From contig JAHLJT010000631.1 in assembly GCA_031308135.1 (NCBI GenBank), forward strand, positions 153,095,276-153,159,275: 64,000 nt of DNA, read 5' to 3'. The stretch comes from Acheta domesticus (lineage: Eukaryota; Arthropoda; Insecta; Orthoptera; Gryllidae). The notes below the pieces were generated by a model, which was not told the origin of the DNA, did no database searches, and worked only from the letters and a program-made list of their open reading frames with translations. Positions 21,958-33,600 of this stretch are shown here, piece by piece; the stretch's first letter is position 1, and the number at the start of each line of letters is the position of its first letter. The position numbers were made by a program, and so were the translations under genes.

Positions 21958-23209
21958 GGTGAGTCACGTAACTTTAGCACCTCCTGTAACTTTTGAACGG
22001 TTGAAGATATTGCAATGCAGTTTTTACACGGAAGCGAATGAGGGAATGGGGCTAATTGATATATGTATTGATTTCTCTTATATCACTTGTATTTTACGAG
22101 ATATTTGATGTAACTTTGTATTTTCAAATGGGACTATACATATTTTTTCAGTCTATCATGACAAGCGTAAAAAGACAAATTCAAAGATATAAATATTGTT
22201 ATATGTTAGATAAGCATTTTTTTGAGTAATTGTGATTTTTTGCGACTAGTGTTTAACGGATATTTTCATTGTAACTGTCAGCCCCACAAGGTCACGCAGC
22301 GCTCCCCCAGCAAACGCGGGGTCAGGAAAGGGAAGGGATTTTAGTACTTGAGGATACGAAAAATATTCCCAACACTGTTGCATTTTTTCCTGAACTCTCC
22401 TTTCCATCCTGATCCATTTTCAGATATTTTGTGTTTCTTAGGGATTGAAAATACGGATTTGTCTTAAGTAGTATTTATTAAAATAAGATTATTTCTATCC
22501 CTAAGTTATTATTATATTCTTATTAACATTGAAATTGTTTTCTCAAAACACGCTATATTTTTTGTACAGTTTTAATTATTTATTCTTATTGTGCTTTGTT
22601 TCAAGATCCCATTAATACGTATCTAACGAAACCCCATTAAATGGAGTTGAAGTTATAAACAATTTTATTGCGATACAAACTTATGACAAATCCTTATTTT
22701 TCATCCTTTAATTCCTTCAATCAAAGAAAGTCGAAAATCTGAAAATGCGGAAGGATGGAAAGCACAGTTCAGGAAAAAATTGTAATGGTTTTGTGAATAT
22801 TTGGAATATGTTTTGTATCTTCAAATCTCCCTTCCCTTGCCCGGGCGCGCGTTGCTGGGGGAGCGCTGCGTGACCCTGTGGGGCTGACAGTTACAATGAA
22901 AATATCCGTTAAACACTAGTCGCAAAAAAATCACAATTACTCAAAAAAATGCTTATCTAACATATAACAATATTTATATCTTTGGATTCGTCTTTTTACG
23001 CTTGTCATGATAGACTGAAAAAATATGTATAGTCCCATTTGAAAAAACAAAGTTACCTCAAATATCTCGTAAAATACAAGTGATAAGAGAGAAATTAATG
23101 CACGTATCTATTAGCCCCTTCCCCTCATTCACTTCCGTGAAAACTGCATTGCAATAACTTCAACCGTTCAAAAGTTACAGGAGGTGCTAAAGTTACGTGA
23201 CTCACCCTG
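21955..23209. mobile_element. Foldback element with long terminal inverted repeats (1,255 bp)
   Basis: The termini CAGGGTGAGTCACGTAAC and GTTACGTGACTCACCCTG begin inverted arms of about 450 bp (21955-22410 and 22770-23209), with blocks such as GACAGTTACAATGAAAATAT and GCAGCGCTCCCCCAGC shared at high identity. The centre of about 360 bp is unique. There is no coding capacity. TA flanks and the CAGGGTG start suit a non-autonomous Tc1/mariner-type element, but the family is not proven. A second copy is at 41977-43087. Confidence 0.85.
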
Positions 23210-23251
23210 TATATATATTAATATGACCTTGTTTCATCTAAGTAACTAATA

Positions 23252-23305
23252 ACTTTCCCTATACAACGTATATTACTCCGTATATACGTATGTATATGGG
23301 AAAGT
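23252..23305. repeat. Solo R1-type palindrome (54 bp)
   Basis: An imperfect palindrome from AACTTTCCCTATAC to GTATATGGGAAAGT with an inner TACGTAT pair. It is the terminal structure of R1 elements, here without R1 body on either side. Its left edge is only about 40 bp from the end of the foldback element. Confidence 0.75.
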
Positions 23306-23889
23306 AAAAATATTTTAACATAAACCTGCAGCAAACATTTTCACATATTACTGTATACGTGAAGCATCAGTTGTTAAAGACACGAGTAAATATGATATTT
23401 TGTGTCAATTAAATTAATAAATGTTTTTAAGGCTGCCGTTTATCCCTCATATTAGTTTTGTCCGGGTACCGAAATAATATTAATACATGTCTGTAAACGT
23501 TCAGTGGCAATACAATTGGATTTTATTTCTTCTGGTATTCTGGCGTGACGATGGTTTCCTAGCTAGTAAGAGCTTACAGTTTTAGAATTGAAAGTAATGT
23601 AACAATGTGGTAATAATTTCAGTATGGAAACACATGTGGAGACAGAATGCAAATCACCAGTCGGGCGATGCTCAGTGAAATTAACAATAACGCCTATTCA
23701 ACTCGCTGATGCAACCCGCCTCACTTGGACGTCGTGTGGGCTGATAGCCCGCGATCCTCCGCCGCCGCCATGCAACGGGTAAGGGGCGTTCAGCGCATGC
23801 TCTATTCGCAAGGAAATGCGAGGGTATATGGAGCGGTGGCAGAAAAGGTAAAAATGATCACTAAATGAATGATTTATTGATGATCCCGG
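23306..23889. other. No recognisable feature
   Basis: AT-rich with a more GC-rich part at 23690-23790. No coding or repeat identity found. Confidence 0.5.
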
Positions 23890-24175
23890 GCACGCCAGAT
23901 GATATTGTCCCGTTAGTGTAGTGACTGTTTTATCCTGGAAGTGTTCCTCCTTCGCTCAGCTTGCGGGAAATTTCCTTTCCCCACAAGTGTAGTAACGTTG
24001 TACATGTAAATGAATGTAAGAGAGGGGATAGAATAAGAAAGATGAAGGAAAGATCGTGTACTTCCGTGGCCAATTCTCTTCCATTCAGCGACTGAATTCG
24101 ATCCAGCTATCTACCTAAAGTCGAAAAACCCATAGCCGTCGGGGATGGAGCCTAAATCATACCTCCTGTTCAGAG
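23890..24175 (+). mobile_element. R3 SINE-like repeat
   Basis: Starts at TTGTCCCGTTAGTGTAGTGA and follows the R3 order: the GCTTGCGGGAAATTTCC block, a purine-rich GAAAGATGAAGGAAAGATCG stretch, CCGTGGCC, TAAAGTCGAA and CCGTCGGGGA. The GATCCAGCGCC block is missing, so this copy has an internal deletion relative to 58725-59140. Confidence 0.65.
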
Positions 24176-24199
24176 AACGTGGCAATGCTGAATCGGAGC

Positions 24200-24420
24200 T
24201 AATCAACGGGTGCGATAAATGACACCCCAAAAGATGAATGCGAGGAGAAGATGCTGCCAGAGGGAGCGAGGGCCGCGAGGGCGCGAGGCGCGGCGCGGCG
24301 CAGGGCGTGTGCGGATGTTTGCCCGAGATGTTTGCCTCCGTTCGCCGCCGCGTTGCGTCAGCGCGGCCAGCGCCTCCAGCCTCCCGTCGCTTCTGCGTAG
24401 TTACACGCTCACGCGTTGTG
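24200..24420. promoter_or_regulatory. GC-rich CpG-dense island, possible promoter
   Basis: A short GC-rich island in AT-rich DNA with dense CG dinucleotides, similar in composition to the cuticle promoter region. No adjacent coding exon was recognised, so a gene start here is only a possibility. Confidence 0.3.
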
Positions 24421-25000
24421 AACTCCACCGGTTTCATAAGGGGAAGACTCGAGACGAAACAGCCTCTCACCAATCAGCAAATAAACTTTACCTTCGGTCG
24501 GCACGTCATTGGCCTTGTCACAAGAATGTGTTAGCTTAATTCAAATTAAAATGTGTGAGTACTTTTTACGATCTGTGGTGCTTGTCATTTGTCGTTGCTA
24601 TAAACCGTAGAATTTCTATTCAGCCCAGCTGATATTAAATAATGGTATCGTGTCTCTCTTGATAAATTTTGAATTCTTCATAAAATAAATATTTTGTCGA
24701 ATTTTGAATACTTAACAATGAATAATAAATTTTCAAGATAGTGTATATAACTGAAAATAAATTGTGCAACACACTTAGAGAGGACGTTTTTCTTTATACT
24801 GAAATCACTCGTTAATTCTAAAAGCTTTAGCTAGAGCTTCCTAAAAAGTTTCTATTAAATTGAATATACTTGACATTTATGTGTATTCCGCCAAATTATA
24901 ACTTATAGGCAAATAGCATTAAGTAATTAATTGCACTAAAAACAAAAAAAATTCATAATTTCAAGGAAAATTACGTATGTGTCCCGCTATCACGACTGAC
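24421..25000. other. No recognisable feature
   Basis: AT-rich, nothing recognised. Confidence 0.5.
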
Positions 25001-25322
25001 TGTGAACCATCTTTAAAAACCACAAAAAATTAATATTTTGACTTGTGTCTCACGTCTTTAATATTTACATAAGAAGCAATTTGTTCAAATTTTAATATAT
25101 ACGAGCACATGTGCTTTAAATAACGTCAAATAACGTTTCTCGAAAACTACATAGTTTTCTGCAAAAACTAGCTAAAAATTCCATTTTTCAGAAAGGTTCA
25201 AACGCCATTTTCTCATAAATAACCCAAAAATGTTTTCTTGAAATTTCTCGGACTGATAGAACTTATTGCACTGTTTAAAATGTCGCAGAATTAATTTTCC
25301 TGCATTCTCTTGTTGTTGTTTT
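25001..25322 (+). mobile_element. R1 internal unit fragment
   Basis: A single forward R1 unit containing GACTTGTGTCTCACGTC, a TTTACGAGTATA-type block, TCTCGAAAAC and GGTTCAAACGCCATTTTCTC. It is interrupted by the palindromic end of the next R1 copy at 25323, which indicates one R1 inserted into another. Confidence 0.65.
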
Positions 25323-26782
25323 TACTTTCCCGTATACGTACGTATACACGGAGTGATATAGGGAATGTTATGTAATGCTGCGCGAAAAAATGGCCAATTT
25401 TCGGAGGAAATAAATTAATTGCCGGGCCGTGAAAACAAACAAGTGGAGTTGCTAAATTAACAAAAAAAAATCCTCTATCTCGTGGTGTGGTCAAAATCCA
25501 TGATTTGTTGCTTCTTTATACTTAAAATTCGATTGACGGCATTCCGTCCGTCTGTCCCTCTGTCCGCCTGTCCGTCTGTCCGTCTGTCCGTCTGTGGTCA
25601 ACGCTAGCGCCTAAACCGTTCGGTCGATTTTCTTCAAAATTGATATTCCCCAGTCGATCTGATTCTAGTCGAAGCTTTGTGATTTTGAAAAAGATTCTTT
25701 AAAATTTGGGGATACTTTATATGAAGCCCCCCGGGGATTTTCAACATTTTCTCAAAAACGGCTCCAAATTTTTTCTTTAAATTTCTTGTATGAATAGAGG
25801 AAAATACACTTTTTAACATGCATAGGTCCGATTTTCACGAAATGTTTTTCACAATTTTGGTAGTTTTCGTGCAATATTGCGTGCAATATGTGCAATTTTA
25901 AAAAATTACAAAAACAAGATTTTCTCAAAAACGGCTGCAAATTTTTTCTTTAAACTTTTGATGGTAATAGTGGTAAATGTACTCTATCAATGACATAAAA
26001 GCCATTTTGTTCTATCGGTTGGTTTTTTCAAAAATTACAAACATGTAAATTTTTTTACTTGTCTTTCACGTCGTTAATATTTACATTATCGGCGATTTTT
26101 TTTTACATTATTATATTTACGAGTATATATGCTTTAAATAATGTCAAGTAAAGTTTCTCGAAAACACTACCGTTTTCTGTGAAAATTAGCTCAAATTTCG
26201 GCATTTTCAGAAATGCTCAAACGCCATTTTCTCGTATATGGCTGCAATTTTTTTCTTGAAACTTTTGTAACGGATAGTGCTAATTACACTCATTAGTATA
26301 GCGTGAAGTTTATTTTGAGTTTTTCTTTGTTTTTTTCAAAACTTATATAAATGTAAATTTTTTGACAGATCTCTCACATCTTTAATATGCACATTATCCC
26401 CAATTTGTAAAGATGATTATATTTGTGAGTGTAAGTGCTTCAAATAACTTCAAATAAAGTATTTTGAAAACTCAAAAATTTTCTGTGAAAATGAGCTTCA
26501 AATTTCGCATTTTTAGTAGTGCTAAAACGCCATTTTCTCTTAAACGGCACATAATTTTTAAAAGAAAATTGCCATTTACGGCTAGGTTTTTGTGTTCTTT
26601 AATATTCTAAAATTAATGTTTCCGTTCTACCAATAGGAAACCGAAAAATTAAGAAAATGTCAAAAAAATGTACTTTTGGCGATGATAGATGGTAGCTGGC
26701 AAGAAAGAGTATGTGGCAATTCCGAATAGCTAGCGAAGACCTAGGAAAATAGAAAACTAATACGGGAAAGTCTGTGCCATTC
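25323..26782 (+). mobile_element. R1 element, near full length (forward reference copy)
   Basis: Order from left: palindrome (ACTTTCCCGTATACGTACG), a GCTGCGCGAAAAAATGGCC block, GCCGGGCCGTGA, ATTCGATTGACGGCATTCC, the CTGTCCGT microsatellite (25545-25605), a partial unit (25745-25920), two tandem units of about 305 bp (25920-26225, 26225-26528), then the tail ending TACGGGAAAGTCTGTGCCAT. The two units share anchors such as TTTTCTC, GGCTGCAA, TAGTG, TCTTTAATAT, GTGCTT and TTTTCTGTGAAAAT. About the last 20 bp of the tail is missing. There is no coding frame. Confidence 0.8.
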
Positions 26783-26785
26783 AAA

Positions 26786-27065
26786 TAAGGTCGTGTTGAA
26801 TTTTTTGAAAATATGAGTTGTTTTTTCTATAATTTCCTGACAAACGAAAGTCCGCTCGGAATTGACTGCGCTTCGCTTTCGTCGTATTCTCACAACTAAA
26901 ATTTTAAAAATACATTTGTTTCTGAATTACATGTATTTATCAAAACCACATCTTCAAATAAGGTCATGCTTAATTTTTTCAAAATACGAGTAGCTTTTCT
27001 ATAATCTTGTGACAAACATAATAGCCCGCTGTAAATTTACAGCGCTTCGGACAGCTGGGTGCGTC
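26786..27065 (+). repeat. Direct repeat pair of about 105 bp, spaced 168 bp
   Basis: AAATAAGGTCGTGTTGAATT at 26786 and AAATAAGGTCATGCTTAATT at 26954 begin two similar blocks. Both contain GAG-TTTTCTATAAT, GACAAAC, a CGCT-rich core with GCGCTTCG and a GTCGTA end. It stands where the R1 tail should be completed, so it interrupts R1. Confidence 0.65.
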
Positions 27066-27644
27066 GTAAATTAGAATGGGCAATTTTGTATATTATTTCT
27101 TTCTTCGTTTCTTACATTAGAACTTTTGTTATACACTTACACATTAATATTTTATAAATAGTTTATTTTGAAATATTTGAATTAAGTAAAAAGAATTAAT
27201 AGCTCTCACAATATCGACAATGCAGGGTCTGCAACAATGGAATTCACTTTGCGCTCGCGAATTTCTGTGAATTACGTATCATTGTTGTGACCTGAAGGAG
27301 CTGTATGAAAAGGAGTAATAATTGTCTAATTTATGTTGATATTTGTTTGAAAATATTCAGTGTTCGCACCAAATGCTGTAGCATTTGTAGTGAGTAGAGA
27401 ATTTGTTGCATGGTTTTAAAATACTCTTCTCTAATCATGGCCCTTTGGAATTCATTTCTATATTGTCCAGGTTATCAGGCTTCTTTTTCCAATATAGGTT
27501 TACAAAACGTTTGTATTAAATTTTGTGCAGTTGTAGAATTCACACAGTTCTGACAACACTGCGATGGAAACAGTGAGTTGTAAGCTAAGATGTTAGTAGC
27601 GCACAAAGTGCAATATTTCAGTTCTATATAGCCGTTTCCTCTAA
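27066..27644. other. No recognisable feature between two R1 pieces
   Basis: AT-rich. R1 tail sequence resumes at 27645, so 26783-27644 may be an insertion of about 860 bp within or next to an R1 tail. Confidence 0.4.
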
Positions 27645-28398
27645 TACGGGAAAGTAAGTGCTGTTGTAGCACCACTAGTTTTCAAAAAAATACAAAAATA
27701 TACTTTTCTTGACTTGTCTCTCACGTCGTTAACTTTACATTAATTGCGATTCGTCCACATTATTATATTACTGAGTATATGTACATTAAATAACGTCAAA
27801 TAGAGATTCTTGAAAACTTAATAGTTTGCTGTGAAAGTGATCCCAAAATTCCACTTTTTCAGAAACGTCCAAACAGGATTTTCTCACAAATGGCTCCAAA
27901 TATTTTCTTCAATCTTTTCGTACGGATAGAGCTATTATACTCTTTAAGATGACGTAGAATTAATTTTGCTGTATTCTTTTGTTGTTGTTCTTAAATTAAG
28001 CTGGTGTAATTTTTTTAAAGATCTCTCACACCGTTCATATGCAAACGTTGAAAAATTACAAAAATCAGATTTTCTCGAAAATGGCTCCAAATTTTTTCTT
28101 TAATATTTTGATAGGGATAGTGCCTAATGTACTTAATGAAATGACATCAACGTCGTGTTGCTGTAGACTTTTGTTTTTTTCAAAAATTACAATAACAGAT
28201 TAATTTTTACGTGATTCTCATGTTAATATTTACAGTAGCGGCGACATATTCACATTATTGTTTTTATAACTATTTGTGTTTTAAATAAAGTCCCATTAAG
28301 GTTCTCGATAACGCAATCGTTTTTGTAAGAAATAGCTCAAAATTCCGTATTTTTAAAAACGCTCAAACGCCATTTTCTCATAAATGGCACCAATTTTC
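27645..28398 (+). mobile_element. R1 tail followed by forward R1 internal units
   Basis: 27645-27680 is a tail (ACGGGAAAGT, then TGTAGCACCACTAGT). From about 27685 forward internal units follow (TGACTTGTCTCTCACGTCG, AAATGGCTCCAAAT). The order tail, then body, means two elements lie head to tail. The body is cut at 28399 by another palindromic end. Confidence 0.65.
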
Positions 28399-29395
28399 AC
28401 TTTCCCGTATACATACGTATACACGGAGTGATGTATGTAGTATCGGGAAAGTTATGTAACGCTGCCCGAAAAAATGACAAATTTTCGCGAGAAGAAAATT
28501 CGTTGCCGGGCCGTGATAACAAAAAAGTGGGTAAAACCAATTGCTAAATTAAGAAAACAAAATCCCCTAACACGTAGTATAGCCAGAAAACCTGTTTCGT
28601 GGATCCTTGATACCGAAAAACCAATTGAAAGGAAAACGTCCGTCTGTCCGTCTGTGAACACTGCTAGCGCGTAAACCATATGTACGATTTCTTCCAAAGA
28701 GGATATTTCCCGGTCGATCTGGTTTTAGTCGAAGCTTTGTGATTTTGGAAAAGAATCTGTAAAATTTGAGGGTACTTTATATGAAAATTTTGTCAAAAAC
28801 GGCTCCAAATTTTTTCTTTAAATTTCTTGTAAGGACAGAGTATAAGACACTTATGAAGTTAGCATAGATCCGATTTTCACGGATAACCCTGAATTTTCAA
28901 AATTTGCAAAAGTTTAAAATGTTTTCGGCGTCTTTCTGGAACTACGAAATTGAAGAGAGATTTTTCTTTTAAATAAAATATGTTGTCCAATGCGAGTTCT
29001 TTACAAATTTTTTCTTTAAATTTTTGGTATGGATATCGCTAAATGTACTCTATGAGATGACATAAATGCCATATTGATGTATTCTTTTGTTTTTTCAAAA
29101 ATTGCAAAAATGCAATTTTTGTGACTAGTCTCTCATGTCAATGTTATTTGCACTAGCGGCGATTTGTTTATTTTATTATATTTATGAGTAAATGTGCTTT
29201 AAATAATCTCAAGTGAAGTTTCTCGACAACACAACCGTTTTCTGTGAAAAAATCAGCATCTAGCTAAAAATTCCGCATTTTCAGAAACGCTCAAACGCCT
29301 CATAAATTCTCATAAATGGCTAAAAAAATTTCTTCAAACTTTTCGATCGGGTGGTGCTAATTACACTCTTTAATATGACGTAAAGTTTATTTGGT
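28399..29395 (+). mobile_element. R1 element, 3'-truncated
   Basis: Starts with a complete palindrome (28399-28452), then the GCCGGGCCGTGATAAC block, a reduced microsatellite (CGTCCGTCTGTCCGTCTG), the ATTTTCACGGATAACCCTGA stretch and at least one full unit. It stops near 29395, shortly after GACGTAAAGTTTATTTGG. Confidence 0.7.
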
Positions 29396-30049
29396 TATTT
29401 GGTTTATTTGGTTATTAGTATCGCACACAGTGAACTATTCATTTAATGTATTAAATCTCACGTAAAATGCATTTTTGTTATGTATTACGAGTATAACCAC
29501 GGAATGCAGCGGCTTAGCAATGAACACGAACTCGAACCAAACGATACGGAAGTTAACAAAATTTCTAGAATGCTCAAAATATTTTTTCTCGAAATATCTT
29601 CAGAGTGAACTAATGAGTGCTTTAGGAATCCACATAAGATAAATGATTGACCCAGACATTTCTTTACTTAATATCATGACACATGCTAACAGCGTTTTTC
29701 AGCTAAAATGTATGATCATTAAAATACAGAGTTATTTTTAGGCGCATTGTTTGAACTGATGCTTTCGCAATGAGAAATTTACGTAACGCTGCAGAAAACT
29801 GATTTAGAGATTTTTACTCAAGTAAGCGATATCCCCCGATGTTTTTTGGCGTCCGTCTGACTGTTCTCTATCTGTTCTTTGTCGCCTCCCGTAGAATTTT
29901 TATTTTAAAAAAATTATATCCCCCGACAGATCTAGCCCGAATCGAAGTTCTGCAATTTTGAAAAGAATGCTTTAAAAATTGAGAGTACTTCACATGAATT
30001 CCTTAGGACATTTTGAAAATTTTCTCAATAATGGATCCAAGGATTTTAG
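29396..30049. other. Mostly unrecognised; small R1 fragment at 29920-30040
   Basis: Positions 29920-30040 resemble the R1 segment with ATCGAAGTTCTGCAATTTTGAAAAG and TTTTCTCAATAATGG. The rest is AT-rich with nothing recognised. Confidence 0.45.
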
Positions 30050-30224
30050 AGGTAGTAAATTTTGAGAATGTTTTTATTACTGAGGGCATTGTTGAAAGAT
30101 TTTGATGATAATGTAAACTTTTGCCAATGCTATGGAAACAAATGGTTACAAAAAATTAAAAGGATTATTATACATATCAAGGATAAGGAAAAGAAAGAGG
30201 CGATAGCAAATCTTATTTTCTTTT

Positions 30225-30535
30225 CTTGACGTCTCTGCAGTAAATGTTTGGTTGTATAAAAAATGCAGGCAATGATTCTGTGAGTCTTGATGAATTTTCA
30301 CCGCGACCTCAATTTTGCATTATTGCTCAAACATGGTAAAAATCACAACAATGCTTTTCACAACCGATGAATGATTTACGTTTTGACAAAACCAACCACT
30401 GGCCAGAGGAAAAGGCTACATAGAGAAGGTGTGCCCGTGAGAGTTGAAAAGATGAATCAAGATTGCAAATGCAATGTGAGACTTCATCCTGCATGTTTCA
30501 AGCTCCAGACTATCTCAGGAAATAATATTATTACA
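30225..30535 (+). pseudogene. piggyBac-like transposase C-terminal relic
   Basis: Plus-strand pieces in three frames line up with the end of piggyBac-type transposases: VNVWLYKK (about 30240), then SVSLDEFSPR, then NDLRFDKTNHWPEEKAT, a stop, RRCARES, and after a frameshift CKCNVRLHPACFKL. Known family order: the xVNxWLxYK helix, the SLxEFR segment, an xHWPE or HFPE linker and a terminal cysteine-rich zinc-binding module. At least two frameshifts and one stop make it a dead relic. The upstream DDE catalytic domain was not found. Confidence 0.55.
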
Positions 30536-32169
30536 CGATTGTAATAGAATTCGTTTCTCAGTAGTATTTCTCCGAATTTTATTTCTTCTTGGACCTTATT
30601 GTAACCCAAAGTGTTTTCTGTAGACAGACCTCATTTGAAAAAATTCGAGCGCGAACTGCCCCCTTAATTTCCCTACTAACTCTCATCAATCCCTACAGCA
30701 CTTATGTCGTGAAACCAACACCTCGTTTTATGGGTCTAGGGCGCATTGTATTCGAACTATATTTGATTATTTTTTTCATTTTATAGACCCGTCGACAATA
30801 GAGGTCATTAGCAACTCAATATTTGTACATTGAGTTAAATCCTTTATTCCTTAGTATTAATACTGAAAGAGAGTACAAACGTGGATATTATATATATTTT
30901 GTAGGGCTTGATTTCAGGGGGAACGTACCGGAACACCGTTCCAGTACCTCTTTACGTACGAAATAGTACAGAAAACTGATGCTTTATTACTTTCATTTTC
31001 AGATGATCTAGCTTAGATGAATACAAAATGTATAAGCACATTTACATTCTGAAAAGCTTTGACATTTTTAGGAAGATAAATTTAATTTTGTATTCTTTAC
31101 ATGTCAATATATGAGTAACCAATAACAGGAATCTTTTAATATTTTATCCCAGTAAATATCTGACCCACGAAATAAGCATAGAAATTTGAAACTGGAAGCT
31201 TTTATTAAATGCTCACTGTTATTTTCTCGGTACATAATGTATTATACCTGAATTTGGTTAAATAAAATAAAATCAATTAGCCCAAAGAGAATGGATGATA
31301 CGTACCCCAATCATGTCTATATGTGAAATAAAATTATTAAGATGTCGAAAAAGATAACCATTATACAAAGTCGCGATTATTTACAATATGCATTAAATTA
31401 AATTATATTCATTATAAAGGTTATTTGTAATTATTATCTGAAAAAATAATAAACAATAACAATAAATTTATATAAAATTAATCAATTTGTCACGCGTTCC
31501 GGTATCTAAAATTTAGAAATCAAGCCTTGTGTGTATCTAGTAGCACTATGTGTAGCCAGCGTCCGTGAAATAAAAGAGATTAACTGACAAAAAATCGGTC
31601 ACATGACTGGACGTATTGTAATCCGAGAATGTCTTTGTCACTTGATCTTACTAATAGTTTTTAAATTTTGAGATCACGAATGGCTCCACATTTCTCAATA
31701 ATTCACAAACATTAATGGGATGACGGTATTCCATGCACACTATTAAGCCAAAGGAATCACTAATTATACTATCAATTCAAAATGAAACAAATATCAAGTA
31801 CTAATGCTTTCTTATATCAGTACTTCAGTTAATCCGCACGTGGAGCACAGTTTTTCTTCGAGAATCAAATAAAACGGCAAGAAAGAAATAGGTCCACTCC
31901 CAGCTATTGAAAACGTGTATGTCCATTTCGATAGAGAAGTTTAAAGGTAAGGAAAATTGTGCTAACACACCCGTTTGTAACTTGCTAGTAACAACTGACA
32001 TTTTGGTAGTAATTAATATTCCTGTCACATCAGGTGGAAGAAAATGAGATTTACAGCGTCGCCAAATGTTTCTTTTCTCAAGTTACGTAAATATCTGCAC
32101 ATCTCGGCCATGTGCATACAGTCTTCAGATTTGATCATAGCTACAAGCAAGCGTTATTTGAAAACATTG
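30536..32169. other. AT-rich sequence with no recognisable feature
   Basis: No supported coding region. The frame at 30589-30786 has no recognisable domain. Confidence 0.5.
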
Positions 32170-32505
32170 GCGGCGGCGATGGTGTAGCGATTAGCGTAAC
32201 GGGCTGCTATACCCTAGTTAGCGGGTTAAAACCTGATCGAAGCCGTGGATTTTAGGGGCGAAAAAATCCTTCGTACGCCTTCCTTCGGAGAGGAAGTAAA
32301 GCCGGCTGTCCCATGTTGGTAATTTACTTGCATGTAAAAGATCCTAAAGCCTAAATGAAGTCTCTGAGCTAAATTCAAAATCGCCGGTTTCGTCGCCTCA
32401 GTAATACCTTCTTTCAGCTCCATCTAGGGAAAGGAGTGTAGCGAAATTTGCGTGGTCAGACGGAAGAGCAGGTCTCATGGCCTGAGTCTCGCCACGTAAA
32501 ATACG
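32170..32505 (+). mobile_element. R4 tRNA-derived SINE, copy 1
   Basis: The head has an A-box-like TAGCGATTAGCG (32185-32196) and a degenerate B box GGGTTAAAACC (32223-32233). The body has GCCGTGGATTTTAGGGGCG, AAAAAATCCTTCGTACG and CCTTCC, then a part with GTAAAAGATCCTAAAGCC, ending at a short AATTC repeat (32509-32523). Copy 2 lies about 430 bp downstream in the same orientation. Confidence 0.75.
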
Positions 32506-32934
32506 GTAATTCAATTCAATTCAAAAACACTTTTCACTACACTTTCACAAAAACCCTAGCTTCAAAAAGAGTAATAAGAACCTGATTTCGGGAAAGCGCC
32601 ACCGACAAAAATTAACGGCTGCGTGTTTTGTTCAAAATTTTGTCACAAAGTAAATCAATAATTTTTGTTTTTAATCCATTTCAACGAAATAAGGGAACAC
32701 AATTCGTCGTAAATTCCTTGAAACATGGTGAGTGAAAAAGCAATGGTTTATCAAAATGTTATCTTTTTTTTTTGCTCGAGCAGGACAAGAGTTTGTAGGT
32801 ATGATTTTCAATAAACCCTTTGAAATTTTGGAAATGAAAAATTAAATTTTTAACTTGTACTACGGATTGATACTGAGCAGGAAATTTCTTTCTCCATATG
32901 CAACTTACTCCTTGCGATAAGTTTAAATTCTGGT
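32506..32934. other. Spacer between two R4 SINEs
   Basis: AT-rich, with nothing recognised. Confidence 0.5.
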
Positions 32935-33150
32935 TTGATGGTATAACGGTTAGCGTATCAGACTCTTATACCCAATTGATGAGTTCAAACCCAATTGAGG
33001 CCGTGGATTTTCAAGTGCGAAAAAATCCTTCGTACACTTTCCTTCCAGGAGGGGAAGTAAAGTGTTATTAAGACCGGGAGGGAGGACGTCAGAGCCATTT
33101 TTTACATAATCTAGCTCAGCGAGTTGGTTGTTAACCACATGAAACTAGTG
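32935..33150 (+). mobile_element. R4 tRNA-derived SINE, copy 2
   Basis: Better preserved head: ATAACGGTTAGCG (A box) and GTTCAAACCC (B box, 32983-32992), followed by the shared GCCGTGGATTTT and GCGAAAAAATCCTTCGTAC blocks. The body then diverges and has a terminal part with TAATCTAGCTCAGCGAGTTGG. Confidence 0.75.
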
Positions 33151-33600
33151 GTGCTTCCAAAGCACATACTTTCTCGCATTCTTTCTAAATGCTCCGCAAT
33201 ATTATACTACTACATAAACCAGCAAATATTTTTCTGCTCAGAGACGCGATCCGTCACAACTTGCTAACAAATTTAACTTGCTAACATTCATGTCTCTACG
33301 TCGCATGCTCCTTCCGTGCAAAATATAACAACAAATAATTCAGGACAAGGTAGAAAAAATATCCGCCGTAGATACATTTTTTCCTTTCCCATTTATATTC
33401 AAAACGTCAAATTCAACATGGAGTGCTACTAAAGCATTTATATTTTTGAATTATTTACAATAATCAGCAATAACATAACCTACATAAAACAGAAAAAGTG
33501 TTTTCAACCAGCAAGTTATTTTTCCATTCCGACACCCAAACACAGTTTCTCAGAGTTAACGTGCTGGCGCTGATACCACTACCTCACACAAGCGCAGGGC
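33151..33600. other. No recognisable feature
   Basis: AT-rich, nothing recognised. Confidence 0.5.

Noticed and set aside
21714..22108. Frames with long Ile-Tyr alternations here and at 39887-40087, 41671-42059 and 55876-56157.
   Set aside because: These are translations of (TA)n microsatellites. Only the parts of 55876-56157 outside the array belong to a real (dead) gene.
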